A stretch of 64,000 nt of DNA. It comes from Acanthornis magna (taxonomy: Eukaryota; Chordata; Aves; Passeriformes; Acanthizidae). The notes beneath the pieces are model-generated. The model searched no databases. It was not told the DNA's origin and worked only from the letters and a program-made list of their open reading frames with translations. Positions 13,405 to 26,097 of this stretch are shown piece by piece; positions within the stretch are counted from its first letter, which is position 1; every line of letters starts with the position of its first letter. The stretch is from the NCBI GenBank assembly GCA_036785705.1, contig JAWUZG010000970.1, forward strand, positions 5,531,501 through 5,595,500. The letters are read 5' to 3'. The position numbers and the translations under genes are program-made.

Positions 13405-14275
13405 TGCCCCACAATATTATTTTTGTTCCTCCTTTCTGAAGTACCAAAATTATCCACAGGGTATTGGTAGGGTATAAGTGCAATTAAATTTGAAATGGTA
13501 AGTAGCTTTGCTGACTGACACAGAAGTATATTTAAACAAATGATGGTTATGAAAGGAATTGGAGCTGATTCTAGAAGAAACACTTTGGTTTAGATAACAT
13601 ATATACCAATTTTATCTGTGGTCTTTTCAAACTGATTTCCTGGATAGTTTGGGATCTTGAACAAATCTCAAACAGCTTTCCAGTGGAACACAGCTCTGGA
13701 AATTGTAGGCTTGACTGTTAGTCAGCTCTGAACAAGAAGATCCTGACATTAGCAATTCTTCCTGAAAATTTATTTTAAAATGCATGTAATATTCAGCCTG
13801 GACTGTTCATGATGTATTATCACTTTCTGAGCTCCACAAAAAGTTCTGACTTGTAAAGTCAGCAAACAGGCTAATAGTTAATGTGCTAGTTTGACTTGAG
13901 CACTGAAAAAATTTACTCTGTGTTTGCTTTGCCTTGTGTATGTCATTTCCTGTTGAAACTTAGCAGGAGTTTTGTGTAAATTAGCAGGTATCTTTTAGTT
14001 GAATTCAGCTGTTTTCCCTGATTGTCATCTATGTGTGGTGCAGACAAAGGGGAAAAAAATAATTGAAAAAAATTTAATAGTAACTGATAGAGGTGTTGGG
14101 CATGCAGAAGGCTTGTAACAAATTGCTAGTTATATATGCTGTTAGGAAATATTGTATCATCAAATTTCTGTTTACAATAGAACAAGTTCAGAAGTATTGT
14201 GCACAATTTTGAATGTTGGAAAAATGCAAATACTCTGGAATCACCCTTTTTCCCACTGACAACATTCTAGAGTTT

Positions 14276-16110
14276 TAGAATCACAAAATGTTCAGTGGTT
14301 AGAATGTAAAGATTACGTAGTCTGAACCCACCCTATAGGGCAGGGACACTTTCCCTGAGACCAGGTTGCCCAAGGCCTTATTTAGGCTGGCTTTGAACAC
14401 TGCCAGGGTTGGGACATCCACAGCCTCTCTGAGCAATCTGTTCAGTGTCTCACCATACTCACAGTATATAATTTCTTCCTAATATCTAACCTAAATTTCC
14501 CCTCTTTCAATTTGTACCCATTACTCCTTGTCCTGTCATTGCAGTTCCTGATGGAGAGTCTCCAGCTTCCTTGCAGGCCCCTTTAGGATACCGGAAGGTT
14601 GCTATGAGGTCTCCATGCAACCTTCTCTTCTCCAGGGTGAGCAGCCACAGCTTTCTCAGCCTATGTTCGTAGGGGAGGTGCTCCTGTCCTCTTACAAACT
14701 TTATGTCCCTCCTCTGGACTTGCTCCAACAGTTCCATGTCCTCCTTATGTTGGGGACACCAGAAATGAATGCAGCATTCCAGGTGGGATCTCACACGAGC
14801 AGAGTCGAGGGGCAGAATCACCTCCTTTGACCTGCTGGTCATGCTCCTTGTGATGCAGCCCAGGATTCAATTGGCTTTCTGGGCTGTGAGCACACACTGC
14901 TGGCTCATGTCGAGATTTTCACAAATCATCACTTCTCCCAAGTCTTTCTCCTCAGGGCTGCTCTCAATCACTTCTCTGCTCAACTCATTGATGTGTCTGG
15001 GATTGCCCCAACCCAGGTGCAGGACCTTGCGCTTTGCTTTGTTGAACTTCATGAGGTTTGCAGCAGCCCATCTCTCAAGCCTGTCAAGGTCCCTCTGTAT
15101 GGCATTATCCCTTCCCTCCACTGTGTTGACTGTACCACAGATCTTGGTGATGTCAGTGAACTTGTTGAAGGTGCACTTGGTCCCCCTGTCTTTGTCACCA
15201 ACAAAGATGCTGAACAGTATCGGCCCCAGTATGGACCCCTGAGGGACACCACTCATCACTGGTCTCTACATGGACAATGAGCCGTTGACCAAAACTCTTT
15301 GTGTGTGGCCATCCAGCCAGTTCTTTATCCACCAAGTGGTCCATCCATCAAATCCCTGTCTCTCCAATTTGGACACAAGGATGTTGTGCAGGAGTGTGAA
15401 ATGCTTTGCATTAAGTCCAGGTAGACAACGTCAGTTTCTCTGCCCATGTCCACCAACTCTGTAGGTGTTGGTGACCACCACAGAAGGTCACCAAATTTGT
15501 CAGGCATGATTTTCCCCTTGTAAATCCATTTTGGCTGTTACCAATCGCCTCTTTGTTAGCCAGGTGCCTTAGCAGAGTTTCCAGGAGAATCTGCTCCACG
15601 ACCATGCCTGGCATAGAGGTGAGATTGACTGGTCTGTAGTTCCCGGTGTTTTCCACTTTCCCCTTTTCCAGTCATCAGGGACTTCACCTGACTGACACAG
15701 TTTTTAAAAAATGATGGATAGTGGCTCAGCAATTTTGCCTGCCAGCTCCCTGAAGACCCATGGATGAAATTCATTGGGTCCCATGGACTTGTGCACATTC
15801 AGGTTCCTTACGTGATCTCAAACCTGATCCTCTCCTGCAGTGGGCTCAGGATCTTCATTCTCCCAGTCCCTTCATTTGCCTTTCTTGACTTGGGTGGTGT
15901 GGCTGGAGTGCTTGCTGTTGAAAACAGAGGCACAGACATCATTGAGAACCTTAACCTTCTCTTTGTCCAGGATAGCAACATCTCCCATTTTCTTCTAGAT
16001 AGGGTCCTCATTATCCCTAGTCTTTCTCTTATTTACCACATATCTATAGAAGCCCTTCTTGTTATCCCTAGTATCCTGCAGGAGGGGTTTTGCCTTGCTA
16101 GGCACTGTTA
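14276..16110 (-). mobile_element. CR1 LINE, 5'-truncated, antisense and dead
   Basis: Non-LTR retrotransposon of the CR1 family, lying on the minus strand, with the 3' end at the left carrying the bird CR1 tail pattern (TAGAATCACA). Decayed reverse-transcriptase frames read from right to left: about 15798-15556 (LSHYPSFFKNCVSQ), 15656-15411 ([24 protein letters not shown]), 15259-14867 ([14 protein letters not shown]) and 14842-14507 (LECCIHFWCPQ, LEKRRLHGDLIATF). These segments use three different frames and are broken by at least one stop, near 14866. The catalytic FADD box reads F-T-D-I at 15149-15160, so the second aspartate is lost. The endonuclease half and 5' UTR are missing (a full CR1 is about 4.5 kb). 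It cannot move itself. Confidence 0.93.
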
Positions 16111-16211
16111 ATTACCTGAGTATGATCACACATTTAATCTCCAAAGTATTGCCACATGGCTTTCAAACTACAGCAGAACAAATAAATTCCATCATCCTGC
16201 TCCTTGTCTTC

Positions 16212-16263
16212 AACTTTATGTGAAGACATACTCTCATATGTGAAGACAACTTTATGTGAAGAC
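16212..16263. repeat. Small imperfect tandem repeat
   Basis: AACTTTATGTGAAGAC occurs at 16212-16227 and 16248-16263 with the partial copy ATATGTGAAGAC at 16236-16247 between them. It lies about 100 bases beyond the truncated CR1 end. Confidence 0.85.
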
Positions 16264-17004
16264 TACTCTCGCTTATGTAGTCCACTTTGTCTATTTTCTA
16301 CATTTTTTCATTTTTTCAGAGTCAAACTTTATCAGAACCATAACAGGAAAATAGGAACAGTATGGACTGTGTTATTGAGCTGTCAGCTCTTCTCGTGTGT
16401 TCTGTTTTGTGTCTTTTTGTCTCGGGCTTTGTTGCAGTAGTGTCTCCAACAAGGCCCATCACACCGCAGTGCTGCTGTTGCTGTAATGTCAGCCTGAAGG
16501 TGGATATAGGTGCTGGAGCAATGAGAAGAACATGATCATTTTAATACTGTACCTTAGTGTATTACCCTGTTCCAAGATGGGATTATTGAAGATAGACATT
16601 TTGTCTTTGCAATTGCAAAGTAATGAATGAAGAGAAGAAATTTAGCAAGAACATTGTGGCAATGACAGCTTAGGTGCAGCCCAGAACAAAAAACCCCATG
16701 CTGTTTCCACAATAAACTCAGTTAAACTTTCTGGCCCTTTCAGAGGGCCAGAGGTGTTCCTGGTTGTAGAGGGAATGGTGTAGATGTGCTAGCTTTTTCC
16801 CCTACCACCACCTCTAGACAGAGGCAAAGTCTTCTCTTGCACCTTGATGAGTGAAACAGAAATTTAGAAAGGCATTTTTGAAGGCAAAGCAGGAATAAAA
16901 GTGCATGATGGCTATGAACGTTCTAGAAATTCAGACTGACAACTGACATATCTTGCCTACTCAGCATCTTCCAGTCTTGGAATTAGCCAGTTCTGTGTGT
17001 AACA

Positions 17005-17465
17005 TTGAGAGTAGGGCTTTTACAAGGTCGTTGGCCACACCATCAGGTTGATGGGCTTGAGTTGTACTCTTTTGCTGACACCCCCCTGAATGTGACCGGA
17101 GGGACTCAGCTGTGGAATGTGCACCAGCTGCCTGCTCTGCTAGTCATGCACTTGCATCTGATCTTGAAATGTAGCAACTCAGCATAACCACTCTGTGGCA
17201 AACGAAAATACTTCTGGAGCACATAAGTCAAGGAAAATTGGTTTAAATTCCTCCTTGCCAGTGAACTTCTTTGCAAACAACACACAGTGGAAAGACCACT
17301 TTGTGATGAACAGTAATTGCAGTATTTCCAGGTACCATTTTGTGGCGACACCAAGAATGATGTCTTCCGCACACAAGAAACCTGGAAAGCAAAAAGGCAG
17401 CATAATTTTCCCAACTCATCAGGCAACTGTGGCAGTGCAGGGTTCAGTTGTTCAGCCTTAATCAT
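17005..17465. other. GC-richer open patch, possible fossil sequence
   Basis: Open on plus in two abutting segments (17005-17187 and 17195-17461) and on minus for 119 codons (17465-17106), with higher GC than the surrounding intron. No domain, splice pair or known family is recognisable. It could be a decayed retrocopy, perhaps of a 3' UTR, or a compositional accident. Confidence 0.25.
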
Positions 17466-18748
17466 AAAGAAGCTTCTAGAAAATGAAATATGATTTGTGC
17501 ATATATTATTTCCAAAGTGGATGAGAAGAAAGCTCTGTTTCTCTGAGTTGGAATTTGTTGTGTGGGTGAAAGATTGGGTGGGGGGGAGGAACTCTCCAAA
17601 TGGTGTGAGAACAGCTCAGTTCATCTCCTGTAGATAGCCCATGTGGACAGTGTGGTTTTATATACTTATTATATACTTCTAAAGCAATTCGAATTGTCAT
17701 AGTATATGTAAGGACCTGCGATACTTCAGACGTAGTTGTGTGACATCTAATATGATCCCACAACTCCAGTGCTCTTCCGGTGACACTTTATTTTTACACA
17801 AATATATGATGGATTTCTTTTATCATGCTCAGAACCACAGGTGTGATCCAATTTGTAGTTTAATCCATTCAATATTTTATGAGAATAAGAAAACTTGTTC
17901 TTAAAAGTGTAAGAGAGACTTACCCGTGTGAAGATCCTTCAGTGATTCTTGAAATTATGAGCTATTTATTGCAGAGGATGAAGTCAGGATCATGATACAT
18001 AAGAAGTTTCTTGGTACTTGAGTGTAATTGGATTGGGTTTTGTATGCAAGAGGATATGCGTCAAGTTATCCAAATGATGTTATAAGTCAGTCCTCCATAC
18101 CTCGGGTGAGAACAGCTATTTAAGCACACTAAACAGTAGCAGATGTTGCCTAACCCTGTATAACCCAAAAGTACATTTGGATAGGGAAGGGAAAATTTAC
18201 TAAATTAGAGGAGTTTTCAGACTTTTCTCTGTATTTCTCTAAGAATGAGTAAACCTATGTTGCACTTCAGTACCTTCTAATACTTCTGAGAACAGTATTA
18301 GAGCCAAAAATGAACATAAGAGAAGGAATTCGGAGTCAGAAATTATTACTAGCATAGCCATCAGACCAAACTAGAAAAATTTTCAGTTGCCCTGATGCCC
18401 TGTGGTCACCATATTTTATGCTAAGTTTTGATAGTGGGAATTAATCGCTGTGGTGCACAGGCACAGATGTTTAAGGTCTGAGAGCCTGGCACTTCATGAG
18501 AGTTTCAGAGGCCTGCGGCAGATAACTACAAAAAGAAAGTCAAAATTTTGGGGTTAAGCAAAAAGCTGGAAAGAAGGCTGTCTTTTGGCTTTGTCATAGA
18601 AATACCTATTCTGTGAAGGTTTTTTGATTCATTCAACTAAACGTTACTCAGCTGTTAACAGGTAAATCTTGCAAAGTGTGAGGAATGTTAAAGCATGTCA
18701 TTGGTGATGTAACGTTAAAAGTATTTGTTCTTTATTTTCTTTCTCTAG

Positions 18749-18823
18749 AGCCCAGTGAAGATAAATCAGATCAGCCTGGATGAGAGTGGAGAGCACATGG
18801 GTGTTTGCTCAGAAGATGGCAAG
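18749..18823 (+). CDS. VPS41: VPS41 exon B, propeller
   Basis: 75 bases, phase 0 at both ends, acceptor CTCTAG and donor GTACAA. It encodes SPVKINQISLDESGEHMGVC followed by SEDGK, about human residues 83-107, seen identical to the recalled human peptide. The acceptor AG is directly followed by another AG (CTAGAG); use of the second would shift frame. Confidence 0.97.
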
Positions 18824-21800
18824 GTACAACAAATCTATTTATAAATTTACTGAGGTAGCATGTAGTCCTGGTATTACACTAGGATAATTGTGGTACCTGT
18901 GGAGTTAATTCCTGCATTTAGCACCACTACTTTGACCATACAATTTGAGAACTGCCCTCACCTTTGAATACTCAAAATTAAAGTCAAATACATTTCGCAC
19001 AAATGTGCTGTAGGAAAAGTAATTACAAGAATGTCAATAATGTAACTGCTATTAAGCTGATTAACAGCTGTGACAGGAGGACATGTCAACTTAATCATTG
19101 CTGCTGTGCCAGTTATACTTCAGTGACTACTGTGCTGTTCCTGCAATACAGTAGTTTAATGCCTTTCTGCTATAAATCCACAAAATTGGATTTTGTGGAC
19201 ATGATTTCTGTGGGCTGGTGGTTTTCATTTTCACACACTTTATGAATGTTTCTCTTGAATTATAGAATCTTTTGATAAACAATCATAGTTTATCAGAAGA
19301 ATAAAGTGTCTTACAACAGCCACATTAAATAAATGTAAAATCAATATATGTACAGTTTCCTAAAAAACTGGCACCTACTTCCTTGACTGAGGACATATAT
19401 CATTTGTGTAGTGTGCAACTAACAATTATCAGTGCTTCTCTGGAATGTTGAGCTGTGACATTTAGTGGTTTTGGTGATTGATTTTCCACTTATAAGAATG
19501 TCTTTCTGTTTTTTCAGTCAATGACAGTCTTTTCTAATGTTGGCTTGCAATAATAAAATTCTAATGCGCAGAGTGCATTTAAGCTTCCTTTTTAATATAA
19601 TGCCCATATACAAATGCAGGGCATTAAAAATAATTAAATAATTTCTCAATATCCATCTGACTTAGTGAGGAGAACATCTCTTACACTGTAGACTTGGGGG
19701 TGGAGGAGTGTAGGTAATCCTAATGGTTGCATTCAATAAAAGTTCTTTAAATTAAAATCAGCTTTTGCAGAAGGCAAAATGGGGAAACAACCCCTTTAGA
19801 CTGTATGCATTTGCATTTTTTCATTTCAAATAGTTGTGGGTTTTTTTCTCTCAATAGGCACGCAGCCAGTCTGTGTATCCAGGTCTTTTATTTCTGAGAG
19901 ATATCTTGATGTCAGTATCTTGACACAGTGATTGGGATACTAGTGCCTATCAAAGTGGGTTGTAGAATTTTACATCCTGTGTGAAACACCACAAGAGTGT
20001 CCTATTTGTCTAGGCAAGATAAGGCAAGGGTCAGTAATTGTGCAGGCAAATAAAAATGTTGAGCTAGCATTGCTGGTTTAGGTTTTCCTATGGTGCTGTG
20101 CAGCAAGCACTTGTTACTCTAAGGGCTCCTCAGATGTGACTGTGGGTTACTGACTCAAAATATCTGTGCTGCAGTGAGACTACAAGCCATACACATTTAT
20201 TTGTATACTAAGTTAATATTAAATACACCTATCTAATTTCAGAAATACTGGAAAATCCATAATCCCTACTCTGGTGGGGCTCTATTTGAAAAGACTTCAA
20301 TACTTTAAATTGTGACTCTGTCTTCATTTAGTGAAATAGCTATTGTGGATCCGATGTGTGATATTATATGCTATACATACTAAAATATGGTCCCACAGCC
20401 AAAGGGATATCACAAGTACAATATGCTGCATATTTGTATGGGGACATTGATGCTTCGCCATATTCTACACTTGTGAAAAACTCATCTGTAGATGTGAGGG
20501 ATCTGAGTATTTTAGAAGTTAGACTTTTCAAAGGATGCAGAAAAGCTCATGTCTGTGAAATAATCCACCCCTAAAATTGATTAAAATACGTACTTGTATG
20601 TTGTGCTACTGTATAAGCAAATGGCAGATTCCTGGCCAGATAATGTAACCCTTCTAGGTTCTGAGTCATAGCAAAAGTGTAACTTTACATTCCTTATAGC
20701 TCTTTCCTTACTACAGTGGGATATTGTAAGAAGTTAAAACACTTGTATAAGTAGTTATAAAGTCTTTATAAACTTGGTTAAATATGTAAAAGTGGTGAAA
20801 TCCTTTTTTGAAAATAAGAAGGGGGAAAACACATGAAACAGCTTAGTTTTCTTAAATCAGTATTAAACAAAAAAGGAGATGTAGTGAAAAGGCCTGTGAA
20901 TTTTGAGTCAGTTGGATTGATGCAAGTATATTCTACCAGTTAATGAAGATATGTTCTCTTTTGCAATAAGTAGAGTGCATTTTCACATATCAAAATAGAT
21001 CCAATATGATAGAGATTAAAACTGTTTGTTTTCTTGAGGGAAGGCCTTATGATGAGAACCTCCTCCTCATATCTGTTCTTCTGACTGATATATTTTATTT
21101 TACTACTTTTTTATTTTATTCTTCTGACTCTCAAAATAGATTTGATCTAGCTATATTGACTGGGGGAGAGCACAGCAGCACAGTACAATTCTCTAACCCG
21201 CTTCTTGACAGTCAACATCCATTCCTAATGTCAAAACCTAGCACATATATGTCACACGTGTCCAACAAATGCTTTGGGAACCACTTGCAGCTTTTCTGTA
21301 CTGCACATTTATTTCTTTGGAAACCTTCCTTTCTAATGAACTCGGCTGCAACTGATCACCACTGGCATGGAAAGGAGCAGAAATCAAAACCAACACCAGC
21401 CCTCTAGTCTAGCTGCTGGGTGTTGAAATGTTAGGGTGTAAGAGAATTTTGGTGCTCAGATAAATAGAAGGGGAAGTGGGCTTATATCTTCAGAATTGTG
21501 GAGATTTTTAGATCAGTTTTTTGTGTTAGTTTTGTATATAGTTAATTGTATACTTTCTTGAAAAACCTGGACTTGACTCCCAATTTTGCTAAAGGTCTCA
21601 TGTCATCACATAAGAGCAATGTATTTGGCACCCTTTTTCTGGCTTGTAACTATTTTCATATGAAGAAATATAAATAATATTGGAAACCCATGTCCTTGCG
21701 TGTTTTAGTGTCATCTCTAATGCCTGTAAGAACATTGATGTTAAGAATATCCATGAAGTATCACACTGATAATTTTTCAAGGAATGTGACTTGTTTTCCT

Positions 21801-24414
21801 GCCTTTTGATCACTGAAAGTTGGTTACTTCTTCCACGCATGGAAACAAAGAAGCATCTAAGTCTGGATGCACTGGAATGGTGGGTTCTGGGTCTTTGAAA
21901 TCAAACAGGACTAGCAAAATGTAGTGGAATTGTAAAATCCTTTTCCCAGCTACCCAAGAGCATCATGAACAGAGTGGGCATGGAAAGTAGAAATAGATAA
22001 ATCCAATATAGGTTTATAATAGCAAAAGAATCACTTTCTTTCTGAAGAATATAAGACATTAAGAAGTAATAAACTGTTAGATTATGTCCCTAGAGTAAAC
22101 ATGGTAACATGTATTTTATGCAGAGTTGTTTTTTCCTCTTGGCTCACTCCATTTCGTTCTCCTACTATAAAAGAAATACCATATTGCCATGTTCAGTGAA
22201 ACATTGGGAGAATGTTGAAGGCACTGTTGCTAATTTTGATTAATTACTTATAGTCTGAGAGGGATGTTTTGTAATTTTTGAGGATTCTCCTTTCACAGAA
22301 TTTGCAGTGTTATGTTTTAACCATGTATTTTCTTTTATCCCCCTCCTTTCTTTTATCTGTCCTATTTTCTCTTTCCTCTGTTTCTTATTTTGTGTAGGCT
22401 GTTCTTTGAATATGATTTGCCAACTGATGAAAACAAAACCCAGAAAGCAAAATCCTCTAGACATCAGCCCAAAGGTTTTCTAGGCTTACAGCCAGGTCCA
22501 ATTCAAATACAACCTTTTGGTTGGCTTACATAATCACAGCTTTGTGATACATCTTACAGTCTCCAAATATTGATTTTTCTAATCCTTTGGAGCAGTAGCT
22601 CAGCCCTACAACAGTGCATGCAGAAGTACTTTTAAAGCGTGTTGTTAGAGGCAGTATACTCGCTAATGAGTAATGGACTGAGCTGATAATGGGGCTTAGG
22701 AGATGTATCCAGGAGACAAGCTTGAAAGGGAAATGAGGTGGTTTGAGATGTTTTTTGACTTCACTGAGACGGCTGAACTTTGAGCCACTCTGAGGATGTC
22801 CTAGTTCCTTGCTGATGGCTTAGTTCCTCTTGTAGTTTATCTGAAGTTCAATTTTTTTACTCTGTCTTCTTGGCTGTCTGCAGGAATTTTGTGGGTTCTT
22901 GTCCTCTGAGTTGATCTTTATAGAGCCATTAAGCCTTACTTTTTGTGGCCCATTACTGGTATTTACTGACTTTATTCTTCAGGTCTTTCTCTAAAGGGAT
23001 TTACATTTCTTCGTTACTATTATTTTTTATTTTTGCCCCTGAAGGAATCATGATAGGAAGAAAGAAATAAGGTTGGAAGATCTTCTTGAACATTTGAATC
23101 CAACCTGTTGAACATGCAAGGGAAAAGTTACTGAAGGGACTATCTTTTCCAGAAAATTATCCAGAAAATAATGAGAGCCTGTCTGAGCACCTTCTTAAGT
23201 AGATTTGCTGTCAGATACAGTTTCCTCACTGATCGCTCTATGGGATGCTCTTTTTGCTCCTTCTTCCAGTGGTGCCCATCCCTCTGGGATGGTTTTGTTT
23301 CAACAACTTCTGGCAGTGGGTGGAAACCTCTTAAAAATATAATGAAAAAGCCAACCAGTTATTATTCTTTGTGGAAATCATATTATTCTTTGTAGTAAAT
23401 CTATTACTAATTCCTGTCCATAAATCTTCAGCCCCATTTTACTCCTAAGTTCTGCAGGATTTGGGTTGTCAACTGTCTCATCTGAGAATTAGGGAATATT
23501 GTGTATTGAATGAAGAGACATGAATCCAAAAGAGGGTTGTACTTAAAAAAATCCTGAGAGAGCTTATTCTGTAGTCATATCACTTAAGTCTAGTAATATT
23601 TCATAAACACTTGATACCTCTGTACTTATTCTGAACTAAAGGCAAGGAAACATTTTAAAAATCTGTTAATTCTCTTAACAGCAGAAACTTTTAAAATTCA
23701 ATGTTGAGGCTTCTTCAGATGGATTAATTCTGATAGATATTCTCATTGCCTTTGGTTGCAACTCCGTTGCTGACTGTTAAATGTACTCGTACCTTGACAT
23801 AAATGAGAAGGGAGGAATCTTCAAGGAACGACATTTTCAGTGATCATGGAATAAAGCAAAACAGCATTTGGGAGGAGCAGAAGATGCCTAAAAATATATG
23901 GAACTTGGATTTCAGGCTGGTTTTGTTTTATTGTCACAAATTTCTTTTCTTATGTAAACCTTGTACTGCTTGGAGGGGGAAAAAAATCCTACCATTCTTT
24001 CTCAGGAAGGAAGGATTTTTAATTTATTTTCTCCTGAATGTTATTCTGTTGCTCTTACCATAGTTAGGATACTATCTGTTAAACAGATTTGATCAGCCTA
24101 AAGCAAAAGGAACTTATAGTTTACTGTGTTTGTAACAAAAAAAAAAAAAAAAAAAAAAGGAGGAAAAAGATTCACAAAAGTACTTTTGCACTGCTGCAAA
24201 TATTAGATATGTCACTTCTACCTCAGAATAAGGTAGAAGACCAAGCCATATCAGCTAACTCTGAATTGTTAATTGTGTCTTCTTTTCCTTTAGGAAAAAA
24301 GATGCAACTGTTAGCATTCAAATTAATCTTCTAGTTGTTAGGTTTTTACTTCCAGTGTTAATTGTTCAGTGTAAATTAGGTAAATACTTTTGGTTTTTCA
24401 ATATACTTTTTCAG
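18824..24414 (+). other. VPS41: VPS41 intron (5.6 kb)
   Basis: AT-rich. A 22-base poly-A lies at 24137-24158. A weak CR1-like trace is possible at about 23068-23130. A 133-codon open frame at 21006-21407 has no recognisable domain. I see no gene. Confidence 0.8.
24137..24158. repeat. Poly-A run (22)
   Basis: Uninterrupted A homopolymer followed by GGAGGAAAAAG. It may be the tail of an old insertion, but the 5' flank shows no recognisable element. Confidence 0.9.
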
Positions 24415-24477
24415 GTGCAAGTGTTTGGATTATATTCAGCAGAAGAGTTTCATGAAACGTTTGACTGTCCTATTAAA
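24415..24477 (+). CDS. VPS41: VPS41 exon C, propeller
   Basis: 63 bases, phase 0, acceptor TTTCAG, donor GTAAGT. It encodes VQVFGLYSAEEFHETFDCPI plus K, about human residues 108-128. One difference from recalled human sequence is Ala for Gly in the YSGEE turn. Confidence 0.97.
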
Positions 24478-25584
24478 GTAAGTGGTTGTTTTAATCTTTA
24501 TTAATTGTGGTGGTGTTGTCCTTAATAACAGAAAGGTCACATTCAATCTAAATGAGAGAGAGGAATACCACTTCCTCACAATGTTATTCAAGTCAGTAGA
24601 AAATAGTTTTCCATCTCAATATAAAAGCTTTTGATTTGGTTAGGTAGGAAGAAAGCCAATCTTGATTTTGTAAGAAGAATTGAGTTTTTCAAATACAAAA
24701 GGCAAAGTGAAAGAGGAACTGTCCTGTTTCAGCAGTTATCCATCTCAACATACTCCTTTCTTTGTAGATGTGTGATACAAATCCTGAGGATTCTGCTAAA
24801 TATGAGCTCAATGTTTTGCAGCCAGTTCATATGCATTAAACCTCCCTCAGAATAAGACAATGGGCAGGAATGCTGATGTACTCTGTCTGAAGGGAAAACT
24901 TGAGTTTAACTCTTCTTTAGAGAAGTGTGTCTGCCTGGCTGTTGAAAAAGGACCTCTAGGAGGTGTATGGGAAAATCTAGTGTTTTTTAACAAGATATTT
25001 CTTGCAGGAGAAAAGGCAATGTGGGCAAGTGTCTTCCATGTTGCAGCTGCTTTTTGCAGTGAGGGGGAAAGGAATGAGGTCATTATGTTTTCACACATGC
25101 CAGATGTGACTCACTTGCCTCCTAGGGCCTTTAGTCCTCTTACAGCTGGATCTCCACATTTAACACGTAACACGTATGGCAAAGAGACTGTTTAAGACGC
25201 TGCACAGTGTTGTCCTCTGACAGGGCTGAGGTGTGTGTGCCCTTTAGATGGGCCCCAGACCAGATTTAATTGGGGTAACTCTTGCTCACAACAGTCCTGT
25301 TGTTTGGGACTAATTCTGCTGTCTGCTATACAGAAAAGTAGCTACTGAGTGTAACATGGCCTTCAATGTCACACTCATTATGCAGCATATAATATGAAGA
25401 ATTCTCTTCCAGGAAAAACAAACAAATCTCTGAAACAACTAGGCTTTACTTCAGAGAAAGAACTCAGCTCTAATACTTGGCAATTGGCAAAGGGTTATCT
25501 AGTTTTAAAAAGTGATGTGGTGCTTCATGTAAATTATTATTTAAGCCACAATCCTCTCTTTCCTCCTTCTCCCACCAACCCTAG
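24478..25584 (+). other. VPS41: VPS41 intron (1.1 kb)
   Basis: Plain intron sequence. Overlapping open frames at 24860-25195 (plus) and 25098-24847 (minus) are unremarkable. I see no repeat or RNA gene. Confidence 0.8.
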
Positions 25585-25650
25585 ATTGTTGCTGTTCATC
25601 CTCATTTTGTAAGATCCCACTTCAAGCAATTTGTAACAGGGGGAAAAAAG
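25585..25650 (+). CDS. VPS41: VPS41 exon D, propeller
   Basis: 66 bases, phase 0, acceptor CCCTAG, donor GTAAGC. It encodes IVAVHPHFVRSHFKQFVTGG plus KK, about residues 129-150. Ser-Cys of human 140-141 is His-Phe here. The threonine at human position 146, site of the T146P polymorphism, is present. Confidence 0.97.
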
Positions 25651-26065
25651 GTAAGCAGTCATAATGAACTTTGGCAAGCAATCATAATAAACCTTTTGAA
25701 ATAGCTCAGAAGTCTATGTATGTGACTTTTAACACGTAGAGCAAAGACTTCTGCTTTCTCCTTCTCTTTATGCATTGTATTCTAAAGCACTGTTAATTAA
25801 GAGTGATTTCAGGGGGAGACAAAGTGCACGTTTTATGTTAAAAACATGTTGCAACAAGTTGAGTTTCAGAGTAGAAATACCATTCTGTCTTCATAGCCTG
25901 AAATAAAACATAATTTATATTTCCTAGGCCAGATATTCTCCATTTTAATTTGTTGGACTGGGAGCAGAAGTTAGACCTTAATTCTGATCTTTTACAAAGC
26001 GTGTTGATCTTGGTGTTTAGGATTTTTCTTTTGCATTACCTGTGGGTGATTTTTTGGGGTGGGGT

Positions 26066-26097
26066 TTTGTTTGTTTGTTTGTTTGTTTGTTTGTTTG
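26066..26097. repeat. (TTTG)n microsatellite
   Basis: About eight tandem copies of the tetranucleotide, pure, flanked by G-rich sequence on both sides. Confidence 0.92.

Larger units (their letters stand above)
625..18748 (+). other. VPS41: VPS41 large intron (18.1 kb)
   Basis: The longest intron in the window, mostly AT-rich unique-looking sequence. It holds poly-T runs at 1586-1599 and 7044-7060, a hairpin near 4270-4298, two exon-like segments at 10441-10500 and 12496-12606, a TA repeat at 12754-12773, a ten-G run at 13395-13404, an antisense CR1 LINE at 14276-16110, a small tandem repeat at 16212-16263, and an open GC-richer patch at 17005-17465. I see no intact nested gene. Confidence 0.8.

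Noticed and set aside
14769..15242. 157-codon plus-strand open frame
   Set aside because: It is the opposite-strand shadow of the CR1 reverse-transcriptase remnant.
21006..21407. 133-codon plus-strand open frame
   Set aside because: No domain, no convincing splice sites or start context; within chance expectation.
23068..23130. Possible very old CR1 3' fragment (GGTTGGAAGATCTTCTTGAAC...)
   Set aside because: Similarity to the CR1 antisense end is only a handful of words; not supportable by eye.
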